Shown here: one piece after another, positions 51,958 to 60,540 of the stretch | Layout: each line of letters starts with the position of its first letter | Numbering within the stretch: the first letter of the stretch is position 1 | Program-made: the position numbers and the translations under genes | Notes under the pieces: model-generated | The model's input: only the letters and a program-made list of their open reading frames with translations | What the model was told of the DNA's origin: nothing | The model's database searches: none | Assembly (NCBI GenBank): GCA_023263695.1 | Contig: JALQUZ010000001.1 | Span: 51,040-115,039, forward strand | DNA length: 64,000 nt | DNA from: Ilumatobacteraceae bacterium | Lineage (GTDB): Bacteria; Actinomycetota; Acidimicrobiia; Acidimicrobiales; Ilumatobacteraceae | Reading direction: 5' to 3'

Positions 51958-52677
51958 CTAGTGACGAGGACTGAACATTGCGACGGACCGTAGCCGTCTT
52001 TCAATGTGATGCTCCATTGCCTGAGTTGCAAGTTGCTGTAACTCAAAACTTGCTGGTGACTCGGGTTGAGCCAATGCAACATTGAGTTGTCCACCCAGAA
52101 CCTGTTGCAATAAGTCAATGGCTGGTTGAGAAATGCTGATACCTGTTCGACAGGTCCGACACTGCACCCCACCTTGAAAAATGTCGAACGCTACAAGTTC
52201 TTGCGTCGAGCCACATGAAACGCACAATTGCACCTGTGGACTCACCCCCTCTGCCGCTAATAGCTTCCAGTAAAACGATGCGAGCATGACTGGCGATTCC
52301 TGCTCCATCAATGCGTTCAGCGCACCTTGCAACATGCGATACAAATGTGGGGACGGCTCTCGATCTTCTGCTATTTGATCAACGGCTTCGAGCATTGACA
52401 TCCCCTGCGTCAATTTGTCGAGGTTGTTATGCAATCGAGCAGAAGAATCAATCAATTCCACCTGCGACACCGTGTCTAATTCTCTTCCCTTATACAGCTG
52501 CACATCCACGTGACTCATGGGTTCGAGCCTTGCGCCGATTTTGGATTTGGTCTTTCGAATACCTTTGGCAACTGCACGAACTTTGCCATGACGTTCGGTC
52601 ATCAGCACAATGATGCGGTCAGACTCCGCAAGTTTGTAACTTCGCAGCACTATTCCTTTATCGCGATACAGCGTCAT
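51958..52677 (-). CDS. recO: DNA repair protein RecO
   Basis: YRDKGIVLRSYKLAESDRIIVLMTERHGKVRAVAKGIRK; CVSCG...CRTC Zn motif. Confidence 0.94.
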   Translation of the reverse strand: MTLYRDKGIVLRSYKLAESDRIIVLMTERHGKVRAVAKGIRKTKSKIGARLEPMSHVDVQLYKGRELDTVSQVELIDSSARLHNNLDKLTQGMSMLEAVDQIAEDREPSPHLYRMLQGALNALMEQESPVMLASFYWKLLAAEGVSPQVQLCVSCGSTQELVAFDIFQGGVQCRTCRTGISISQPAIDLLQQVLGGQLNVALAQPESPASFELQQLATQAMEHHIERRLRSVAMFSPRH

Positions 52678-53264
52678 GAGTCCACGCCACCAAAGCGACG
52701 ATCTCTGCGCTGGAAATCGTTAATCGCCAACTCGATGTCTTCACTGTTGCAATGAGGCCATGGCGTATTGAGATACACCAACTCGCTATAGGCAAGTTCC
52801 CACACCAAAGATGGCGGCAGTTGCGTTGGGACTCCAAAGATCACCACAAGATCTGGCTCGCTAGATGCTGGATCCAAAATGGCACTTGCCAAACTCTTCT
52901 CGGTGATCTTTTCCGTCGACATGCCATTGACCGCGCGCACAAAACGTTGCTGACCATCTGCACGGACATCGATAACGACCGAAGTTTCTCCGCGAAGAAT
53001 AACCTTTTCGTTAATGAGTGTCCCATTACACGATTCGGAAATTTTGTTCATGAGTTCGCCGTCATCACTGGCAATGGAAATACCAGAATATGGATACACC
53101 GTTAACCACTGCGCTCCAACTTGTTCGATCGATGATCGCAAGGTTGCAACATACATAGACCATTCAAAAACGGACATGGCCTTCCATTGATCAAGAGTTC
53201 CCCCGACAACGAGCACATGTCTCAAAGAAGAACCGTCAGCCACACCACTATTGTCGCACGCCAT
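52674..53264 (-). CDS. Degenerate cis-prenyltransferase (UppS)-like paralog, candidate non-catalytic subunit
   Basis: C-terminal DLVVIFGVPTQLPPSLVWELAYSELVYLNTPWPHCNSEDIELAINDFQRRDRRFGG aligns with UppS; no DGNGRWA; the N-terminal part of the 302-aa ORF is antisense to uppS, so the start is placed at 53264. Confidence 0.82.
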   Translation of the reverse strand: MACDNSGVADGSSLRHVLVVGGTLDQWKAMSVFEWSMYVATLRSSIEQVGAQWLTVYPYSGISIASDDGELMNKISESCNGTLINEKVILRGETSVVIDVRADGQQRFVRAVNGMSTEKITEKSLASAILDPASSEPDLVVIFGVPTQLPPSLVWELAYSELVYLNTPWPHCNSEDIELAINDFQRRDRRFGGVDS

Positions 53265-53292
53265 CAGTGCCCGTTTCAGTAAGGTGTTCGGG

Positions 53293-53985
53293 ATGGAACC
53301 GGCGAATCCCGAATCACCAGTCCATATCGCATGCATCATGGACGGCAATGGGCGTTGGGCAAAACGTCGTGGCCTTCCCCGCACTGAAGGACACACAGCG
53401 GGTGAAAACAACCTGGCAGAGGTCGTACGTGTGTGCGCCACACGAAACGTCGGATGGCTAACAGTTTTCGGCTTCTCAACCGAGAATTGGGTTCGTCCGC
53501 CAGCGGAGGTGAAGCACATTCTTTCACTGCACAAACGCCTCTTCGGCCGTATCGAAGAGCTCAATGCCAATAATATTCGCATTCAGTGGATCGGAAGACC
53601 ATTTGATGAGCCAGGATCAAAAACTCCAGCATTTATTCAACGTGCTATTCAGCAAGCTATAGACGACACCGCACACAACACCGGCATGGTGCTGACTGTT
53701 GCCTTCGATTATGGAAGTCGGGCCGAGTTGCTTCGTGCTGCTCAACATGCACGTGCTCAGCAACACTCAGGGCTCGACATCACATCTCAGGAAATTACAA
53801 ACAACTTGTACTCGCCAGAACTACCACCCGTTGATGTAGTCGTCCGCACGTCTGGAGAATCGCGAATTTCCAATTTTCTCTTGTGGCAAATCATGGGATC
53901 AAAGGTGTACTTCACCGAACGCACTTGGCCTGACTTCGATGCACACGAAATTGATAACGCACTCAAGTTGGTCCATGCCAACTAA
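53293..53985 (+). CDS. uppS: Undecaprenyl diphosphate synthase catalytic-type subunit lacking the C-terminal RRxRRFGG tail
   Basis: ACIMDGNGRWAKRRGLPRTEGHTAG, FGFSTENWVRP, RTSGESRISNFLLWQ, WPDFDAHEIDNALKLVHAN-stop; TTG at 53251 is an alternative start. Confidence 0.93.
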   Translation: MEPANPESPVHIACIMDGNGRWAKRRGLPRTEGHTAGENNLAEVVRVCATRNVGWLTVFGFSTENWVRPPAEVKHILSLHKRLFGRIEELNANNIRIQWIGRPFDEPGSKTPAFIQRAIQQAIDDTAHNTGMVLTVAFDYGSRAELLRAAQHARAQQHSGLDITSQEITNNLYSPELPPVDVVVRTSGESRISNFLLWQIMGSKVYFTERTWPDFDAHEIDNALKLVHAN

Positions 53986-55873
53986 AGCGCAACACGAACA
54001 TGATGTCGTAGATCTCCTTCAGGCAGTAGTAGACACGCTTCCCAATGTTGAGGTGCGTTCTGGTCAAGTGACGATGGCGAGTGCGATTGCGGACGCAATC
54101 GCCAGTGAACGACATCTCATCGTGCAAGCAGGAACCGGAACCGGCAAGACTTTGGGTTATCTCGTCCCCGCAGCTGCTTCAGGCAAACGAGTCGTGGTGT
54201 CAACATATACGAAGGCACTGCAGGACCAACTCGCTAAACACGACCTACCAGTGTTGTCCGCTGCATTGACACCACTGATCGGTCGCGAAATCACGTGGGC
54301 AGTTCTCAAGGGCCGAAACAATTATCTTTGTGCACAACGCATCGCAGAAATTCGTGAGCCAAAGCAACACAAGCTTGATCTTGAAGAGTTCAGCACGCAA
54401 GTGAAGGCTGACATCGACAAACTTGTTGCTTGGTCGGAAACCACGAACACTGGTGATTCGGGAGATTTGTCGTGGAGCCCACGTGATGCAGCATGGCGGC
54501 AAGTCAGTATCGGAAGCGATGAATGCCCTGGCGCAAGTAGGTGTCCGTCAGGAGAAACATGTTTTGCAGAGCGTGCACGAGATTCCGCATCTGTCGCTGA
54601 CGTCATCGTTGTCAATACTCATATTTATGGCTTAGATGTAGCGACCGATGGTGCAATTCTTCCTGAACACGATGTAGTCATTTTTGATGAGGCACATCAA
54701 CTTGAAGATGTGATGAGCGCTTCCGTCAGCATGGCAATCAGTCCAGGAAGCATCCAGCACGTCATTGGTGCTCTGCGCTCAATTGTGCGAGACGATGCCC
54801 TGTCCGGATCGCTGCAACAATTAGCTCTAGAATTTGGTGGTTACATCGCAGGCGATGTTGATAAGCGCGTGCCCATCCCGCTTCCCGACGATATTCAAGA
54901 TGTACTTGCTCGGTTGCGAATCAAAATTGATGAGGCCGTCTCTGGATTGAAATTGATCTCCAGCACAGACGAATCTGCGAAACAACGAATATTGAGAGGT
55001 CAAATGCTCAGCAATCGATTGATCGAAATCATCGATGGCTCGCTCACGGCAGGCACACGAACCGTTGCATTTGTGAGCGGAAGCAAAGACCGGCCCGTTT
55101 TGGAACTTGCTCCTCTCCACGTAGGCCCTTCCCTGAACAGCGGCGTGTGGTCAAAGCGAACAGCAATCCTCACGAGTGCCACAATTCCGCTCGCGATGCC
55201 GGCTCGCATTGGACTCGAGGAAGACGAGGTCGATGCGATTGACGTTGGAAGCCCTTTCGATTACGAAAATTCTGCAATTTTGTATTGTGCAAAGCATTTA
55301 CCATCACCTAATGAACCGCGTCGAGATGACGCAGTACATGATGAATTAGAGAAATTAATCAATGCAGCACAGGGTCGAACACTGGCCCTTTTCACCACAT
55401 ATCGCGCAATGCATGCAGCTGCAGATGAGATGTCAAGGCGTCTTGAATACAAAGTTTGGCGTCAAGATGACTTGCCAAAAATGGCACTTGTTGATGCATT
55501 CGCTACTGAGGAATCGTCTTGTCTGTTTGCAACCGCAGGATTCTTTCAAGGCGTTGATGTTCCTGGACAAACTCTCAGCCTTGTTGTCATTGACAAAATC
55601 CCATTTCCTCGTCCTGATGATCCGTTGCTCAGTGCCCGACGCGACGAAATTGGAAAAACTTCATTCAGCGAGATTGATATTCCGCTCGCGGCTACGCAAC
55701 TTGCTCAGGCCACTGGTCGATTGATTCGATCGCGTAAAGACACAGGTGTAGTTGCAATTCTCGATCCGCGACTCGCCACCAAGGGATACGGGAAAAAACT
55801 TGTCTCTACGCTTCCACCAATGAAACGCACCATCGAATTCTCTGAGGTTGCGCAATTTCTCAAGTCCATCTAG
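53975..55873 (+). CDS. DinG-family ATP-dependent helicase
   Basis: VQAGTGTGKTLGYLVPA, FeS cysteines (CAQRI..ECPGASRCPSGETCF), IFDEAHQLED, GFFQGVDVPG, ATGRLIRS. Confidence 0.93.
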   Translation: MPTKAQHEHDVVDLLQAVVDTLPNVEVRSGQVTMASAIADAIASERHLIVQAGTGTGKTLGYLVPAAASGKRVVVSTYTKALQDQLAKHDLPVLSAALTPLIGREITWAVLKGRNNYLCAQRIAEIREPKQHKLDLEEFSTQVKADIDKLVAWSETTNTGDSGDLSWSPRDAAWRQVSIGSDECPGASRCPSGETCFAERARDSASVADVIVVNTHIYGLDVATDGAILPEHDVVIFDEAHQLEDVMSASVSMAISPGSIQHVIGALRSIVRDDALSGSLQQLALEFGGYIAGDVDKRVPIPLPDDIQDVLARLRIKIDEAVSGLKLISSTDESAKQRILRGQMLSNRLIEIIDGSLTAGTRTVAFVSGSKDRPVLELAPLHVGPSLNSGVWSKRTAILTSATIPLAMPARIGLEEDEVDAIDVGSPFDYENSAILYCAKHLPSPNEPRRDDAVHDELEKLINAAQGRTLALFTTYRAMHAAADEMSRRLEYKVWRQDDLPKMALVDAFATEESSCLFATAGFFQGVDVPGQTLSLVVIDKIPFPRPDDPLLSARRDEIGKTSFSEIDIPLAATQLAQATGRLIRSRKDTGVVAILDPRLATKGYGKKLVSTLPPMKRTIEFSEVAQFLKSI

Positions 55874-55877
55874 CGGA

Positions 55878-56567
55878 TTAGCTGAGAAGTCGGTACCCCA
55901 TGCCGCGCACCGTAACAATCATGGTTGGTTCTTCCGGCAGAGTCTCGACCTTCACTCGAAGTCTGCGTACATGAGCATCGACCAGCCTGGAATCACCCAG
56001 GTATTCATACCCCCACACGCGCTCAAGTAATTGGTCACGAGACAGCACCATTCCTGGATGATCTGCGAATTCCACGAGTAATCGGAATTCTGTTTTAGTG
56101 AGTGCGATCTCAATTCCGTTTTTACGGACGACGCTGAGAGCACGATCTATTTCTACGTCTCCAATCTTATTTAACGACTTCGCATTCGAAGGCGAGGTCT
56201 CAACCGTCTGCGTGCGTCGCAGTGCAGCGCGAATGCGAGCTGACAACTCCTTGGGCACCACAGGCTTGGTGACATAATCATCTGCTCCCGCATCAAACCC
56301 ATTCACCAAGTCGGAAGTGTCAGTTTGTGCAGTCACCATGATGACGGGCGTAATACTCGTTCGCCGTATCGCCCGACACACCTCGAAACCCGAGATGTCT
56401 GGCAACCGCAAGTCCAGCAACACGAGATCTGGATTGATCTGTCCAAACATGCTGATTCCGGTTTCGCCATCTCCAGCAACTGCCACTACATAGCCTTCGT
56501 CTTCAAGGACGAGCCGCAAGGCCGTACGGATGGCTTCATCATCTTCAATGAACAGCAGCGTAAACAT
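55878..56567 (-). CDS. OmpR/PhoB-family response regulator
   Basis: LLFIEDDEAIRTALRLVLEDEGY, LLDLRLPDISG, winged-helix LLERVWGYEYLGDSRLVDAHVRRLRVKVE. Confidence 0.95.
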   Translation of the reverse strand: MFTLLFIEDDEAIRTALRLVLEDEGYVVAVAGDGETGISMFGQINPDLVLLDLRLPDISGFEVCRAIRRTSITPVIMVTAQTDTSDLVNGFDAGADDYVTKPVVPKELSARIRAALRRTQTVETSPSNAKSLNKIGDVEIDRALSVVRKNGIEIALTKTEFRLLVEFADHPGMVLSRDQLLERVWGYEYLGDSRLVDAHVRRLRVKVETLPEEPTMIVTVRGMGYRLLS

Positions 56568-56661
56568 CGATATGAAGTCTGCCCGAAACAGGCAAATTGT
56601 TACAGAAAACGCACACAATTCATCAACATTCGTTACATACAGGGTGCAGAATTTCCCTATC

Positions 56662-56704
56662 GAACCGGCGGGAGTTCATGCTCCCCCTTGGACCCCGCCG
56701 GTTC
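56662..56704 (+). repeat. 11-bp inverted repeat GAACCGGCGGG/CCCGCCGGTTC with nested GGGAG-TTCATG-CTCCC in the histidine kinase leader
   Basis: Arms 56662-56672 and 56694-56704; inner hairpin 56670-56685; about 30 nt upstream of the HK start. Confidence 0.7.
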
Positions 56705-56733
56705 CGGTCTCCCTTTACTGCCATGCTGTAAAC

Positions 56734-58155
56734 ATGAATCGGCTGTCCTTTTCCCCAAAGCTTGGGTTGAAGCAGCGAATGGTGTTCTTCTTCGGACTCG
56801 CTGCATTGGCCGCCGCAGTTGCTCTCAGTGTGGTGACCTACGCAAGCACGCGTTCTTACCTTCTGGGTCAGCGCTCCGAAGTTGCTCAAAGGCAAGCTTT
56901 TAACAATGCCCAGCTCATGCGCAACATTGTTGAAACCGATGGTGCAAATATCGCCGATCTCATCACCCAAATTCGAACCGAACAAAATGGATATGCAGTA
57001 GTACAACTTGATGCTCGCCCTGGACGTTCATCGTTGTTCTATGCACAAGAGCCGCTTCGTTTTACTCAGTCGAATTTGCCAGTAGAACTTGTTGATTTAA
57101 CATTGAATAACAAAACAGGACGACAACGCTTTCAATTTGAAAACCGACCATACGAAGCCATTGGCGTGGCAGTTCCATCTGTCGGACTTCATTACTTCGA
57201 AGCGTTTCCTGTTACTGATGTAGAAAATACCCTACGCACTATTCAGATCACGTTGTTCGTTGGCGTTGTACTCATCACGCTTCTTGCCGGTGTCCTTGGC
57301 TTCTACATGAGCAAAAACGTGCTTCAACCTCTTACTCGCGTTGCTCTTGCTGCTAACAACATCGCCACTGGTGGACTCGACACACGATTGGCCCACGAAG
57401 ATGATTCAGACCTTGAACGATTAGTGATTTCATTTAACGAAATGGCAAATGCGGTTCAACAAAGAATCGAGAGAGAGCAGCGTTTTGCAAGTGATGTGAG
57501 CCATGAATTGCGTTCTCCTGTCACTGCACTTGCAGCAGCAGCGGATGTTCTCGTTGCGCGTAAGTCTGAATTTTCTGAGCGCAATCAACAAGCCATTGAC
57601 ATCATGCAGAAGCAAATTGAGCGTTTTGACCGAACCGTGTTAGACCTCTTAGAGCTTTCACGACTTGATGCTCATGCCACCGACCACGAAACCGAGAATG
57701 TCCAACTCAATGATCTGATCTCCAGGATCATGCATCGTTATGGATTCAGCGAAGTTCCGTTTGTCAGCTCCGTGCAATCTTCCGATGGCAATATCCAAGC
57801 GGAAGATGAAACCAACCTCGATAGACGTCGGATCGAACGAATACTTGTCAATTTGTTAGAGAACGCACGAGATCACGCCAACGGTGCAATTCGGGTCACT
57901 TTGGATAGCGATGGTAAACACTTCACGCTCGCAGTGCATGACGCTGGACCCGGTGTAGCAGCTAGCGAGCGTGAACATATTTTCGATCGATTCGCACGCG
58001 GCACCGCCTCGCGCAATAGCAAAGGAAGTGGTCTTGGGCTTGCAATAGTCAATGAACATGCACGAGCACTTGGAGGCACCGCCTACGTAGAGCAATCAGC
58101 CGAGGGTGGCTCGCGCTTCGTGATTTCATTTCCCATCATGGAGAACCAGGCATGA
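56734..58155 (+). CDS. HAMP-domain sensor histidine kinase
   Basis: Two TM segments, HAMP, FASDVSHELRSPVTALAAA (H-box), NLLENARDHA, HDAGPGVAASEREHIFDRFARG, GSGLGLAIV. Confidence 0.95.
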   Translation: MNRLSFSPKLGLKQRMVFFFGLAALAAAVALSVVTYASTRSYLLGQRSEVAQRQAFNNAQLMRNIVETDGANIADLITQIRTEQNGYAVVQLDARPGRSSLFYAQEPLRFTQSNLPVELVDLTLNNKTGRQRFQFENRPYEAIGVAVPSVGLHYFEAFPVTDVENTLRTIQITLFVGVVLITLLAGVLGFYMSKNVLQPLTRVALAANNIATGGLDTRLAHEDDSDLERLVISFNEMANAVQQRIEREQRFASDVSHELRSPVTALAAAADVLVARKSEFSERNQQAIDIMQKQIERFDRTVLDLLELSRLDAHATDHETENVQLNDLISRIMHRYGFSEVPFVSSVQSSDGNIQAEDETNLDRRRIERILVNLLENARDHANGAIRVTLDSDGKHFTLAVHDAGPGVAASEREHIFDRFARGTASRNSKGSGLGLAIVNEHARALGGTAYVEQSAEGGSRFVISFPIMENQA

Positions 58156-58760
58156 AATTCCAACAGCGGTTTTCTCAGATGCTCGCCTGTTGCGTGTTGC
58201 TCTCTGCATGCGCAGTGCCGAAGTCTGGTTCGTTTAACGAGGTGAATCCAAATGACATTCCGTTCGGGTTGAATTCACCCGAAACATCAGCACCAGCTAC
58301 AACCACTCCTGTTCTGGTGCCGACAACCGTGGCCGGCACGACCTACGAATATGCCGACCTGTTCTTTGTTAAATCATCCTCACTCGTGCGAATTCGGCTT
58401 GAAATACCTTCCCCCACAAATCTGCAAGGCGTGTTCACGGCACTTGTTCTTGGACTCCCTGACCCTGCCCATTCGAAAGTAAAGACACTCCTTCCATCGG
58501 CATTTTCAGCGAATATTGAAGTAGTAGGCGGTGTCGCGAATGTCAATTCAAAACGCGGTTATCTCGATGCGATTAAGCCAAATGAACAGCGGCTAGCAAT
58601 CGCTCAAATTGTGTTGACCCTTACCAGTCAACCTGGCATCGGACAAGTGACGTTTAGCGTTGGCGGAAAACCGATTGGGGTACCTCGTGGCCAAGGAGAC
58701 ATTGCGGGAGCTGGCACACCAGTCACCTTCGATGACTACAAAATGCTGATTACCAAGTAA
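58152..58760 (+). CDS. GerMN-like putative lipoprotein
   Basis: Lipobox-like LLSACAVP; mid/C-terminal pattern LGLPDPAHSKVKTLLPS..ANVNSKRGYLDAIKPNEQRLAIAQIVLTLTSQPGIGQVTFSVGGKPIGVPRG typical of GerMN. Confidence 0.8.
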   Translation: MKFQQRFSQMLACCVLLSACAVPKSGSFNEVNPNDIPFGLNSPETSAPATTTPVLVPTTVAGTTYEYADLFFVKSSSLVRIRLEIPSPTNLQGVFTALVLGLPDPAHSKVKTLLPSAFSANIEVVGGVANVNSKRGYLDAIKPNEQRLAIAQIVLTLTSQPGIGQVTFSVGGKPIGVPRGQGDIAGAGTPVTFDDYKMLITK

Positions 58761-59600
58761 TTAGTAACCCAGACGCTCCACTCGATCGGCACGTTGCTGC
58801 CAGTTTTTATCGACGACTACCGCCAACTCTAGGTACGTACCTTTAGGCAGTTGTTTGCGAACTGCGGTTCCAACTTCCTTCAGGATCAAACCACCCTTAC
58901 CAATTACCATCCCCTTTTGGCTGTCACGTTCAACAACAATCTCACAGCGAACTTTGTCGTCTTCCCATTCAGTAACTCGTGTTGCAATCGAATATGGTAA
59001 TTCATCAAACGTGAGTGCCAACAATTGCTCGCGAACCAACTCTGCAACCCATTCTCCCGCAGACGTTTCTGTCGTCATCTCTGTTGGATACAGCTGATCG
59101 CCTTCGGGAAGAAGCTTTCCAAGATGCTCGGCAAGTTCTGCAATGCCAGCGCCGGTCTGCGCACTGACCGGAAAATATTCGGAAGCTCCAAGCTCGCTGA
59201 GCTTGGTGAGCTGCTTCAGAATTTGCTGCGGAGATGCTCTGTCGATTTTGTTCAGAATGACAATTGCTTTCGCCATATCGATGTGGCTGGCTACCCACTG
59301 ATCGCCGGATCCGAATGGTTGCGTTGCGTCAATTACTAAACACACTACGTCGACATCTTTTGTGGACTCAAGAGCTGTCGCGTTCACACGTTCACCCAAC
59401 GCGCTGACCGCCTTATGCAATCCAGGGGTGTCGACAAAGATGATTTGGTAGTCATCCTTAGTAACGACTCCACGAACTCGTGTGCGAGTCGTTTGCGGTT
59501 TGTCAGAAACGATGCTGACCTTTGAACCACACAGTGCATTGACCAAAGTTGATTTTCCAACGTTTGGGCGTCCAACAAGTGACACAAAGCCTGAACGCAT
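58761..59600 (-). CDS. era: GTPase Era
   Basis: GFVSLVGRPNVGKSTLVNAL, DTPGLHK, NKIDR, C-terminal KH domain VIGKGGLILKEVGTAVRKQL. Confidence 0.96.
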   Translation of the reverse strand: MRSGFVSLVGRPNVGKSTLVNALCGSKVSIVSDKPQTTRTRVRGVVTKDDYQIIFVDTPGLHKAVSALGERVNATALESTKDVDVVCLVIDATQPFGSGDQWVASHIDMAKAIVILNKIDRASPQQILKQLTKLSELGASEYFPVSAQTGAGIAELAEHLGKLLPEGDQLYPTEMTTETSAGEWVAELVREQLLALTFDELPYSIATRVTEWEDDKVRCEIVVERDSQKGMVIGKGGLILKEVGTAVRKQLPKGTYLELAVVVDKNWQQRADRVERLGY

Positions 59601-59631
59601 ATCTACAGGCTAGTTCTGCAAGAATGAAACG

Positions 59632-60030
59632 GTGCAGAACATCAATTGGAAGAAATGGTTTGATCGAATGCAGCCACAAACGCTGCAAATCGCTACGTGG
59701 TTGCTGTACATGAATGGTTTTTTTGCATTGGCAAATTTCATGGATAGCCAAATGGAAATCGGATATATCCGTCGGGTCTACTCATTAGGACCGGTGTATG
59801 GGCTTGTAGTGATAGCCGCACACGTGCTTGGCGGTTTGCTGATGGCCAATGATCTCAAGATTGGTTACAAAATCGCTCTCGTTGCTGCTTTCTCTCCGTT
59901 CGTTTCAAACCTGATTGTCTATCGTTCATTGGTTGCACACTCATTTCTGAACGCCGCATTCGACATTGCCTTAGTTGCCCTTTTGCTGCATACCCAAAGT
60001 CGCGCTCACCAGAAGGTGTGGTTCCACTAG
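59632..60030 (+). CDS. Hypothetical small multi-TM membrane protein
   Basis: Intact 132-aa ORF between era and a MaoC gene; several hydrophobic segments. Confidence 0.6.
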   Translation: MQNINWKKWFDRMQPQTLQIATWLLYMNGFFALANFMDSQMEIGYIRRVYSLGPVYGLVVIAAHVLGGLLMANDLKIGYKIALVAAFSPFVSNLIVYRSLVAHSFLNAAFDIALVALLLHTQSRAHQKVWFH

Positions 60031-60081
60031 CCCGTATCCCCGAGTTCGCAGCAAGGCTCGCGTTTCTGCAACACTGAAGAC

Positions 60082-60537
60082 ATGGCAACCATCATTAAAG
60101 ATCAGGCAGACCTCATGGCTCACGTTGGCCAACATCTTGGATACAGCGAATACATGACTGTCACACAAGAGCAGGTGCAACTATTCGCTGACGCAACCGG
60201 CGACCACCAATGGATTCACTTGGACACCGAACGTGCCAAGACAGGACCATTTGGTCAAACCATTGCACACGGTTACCTCACACTCTCGTTGGCACCAGTC
60301 CTCATTGGTCAGATCTGGAAAGTAGAAGGCGTCAAGATGGGCGTCAACTACGGAACGAACAAAGTTCGGTTCATGGCGCCAGTACCAGTTGGCGCAAAGG
60401 TTCGCGCTGGAGTCAAGCTGCTTGAGGCAACCGAAATCGCCGGCGGCGCACAAGTAGTTCTTGAAACAACCTTTGAATGTGAAGGCGCAACCAAGCCTTC
60501 ATGTGTTGCAGAAATTATCTTCCGTCACTACTACTAG
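60082..60537 (+). CDS. MaoC-family dehydratase (R-specific enoyl-CoA hydratase-like)
   Basis: FADATGDHQWIHLDTERAKTGPFGQTIAHGYLTLSL. Confidence 0.94.
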   Translation: MATIIKDQADLMAHVGQHLGYSEYMTVTQEQVQLFADATGDHQWIHLDTERAKTGPFGQTIAHGYLTLSLAPVLIGQIWKVEGVKMGVNYGTNKVRFMAPVPVGAKVRAGVKLLEATEIAGGAQVVLETTFECEGATKPSCVAEIIFRHYY

Positions 60538-60540
60538 TAA

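Noticed and set aside
53265-53582. N-terminal 106 residues of the 302-aa minus-strand ORF (52674-53582)
   Set aside because: This part is antisense to the conserved catalytic N-terminus of uppS and is low-complexity/Arg-rich. The UppS-like homology begins only after the internal ATG at 53264.
56325-56903. 192-aa plus-strand ORF overlapping the response regulator and kinase N-terminus
   Set aside because: It overlaps two well-supported genes in other frames and has no domain similarity.
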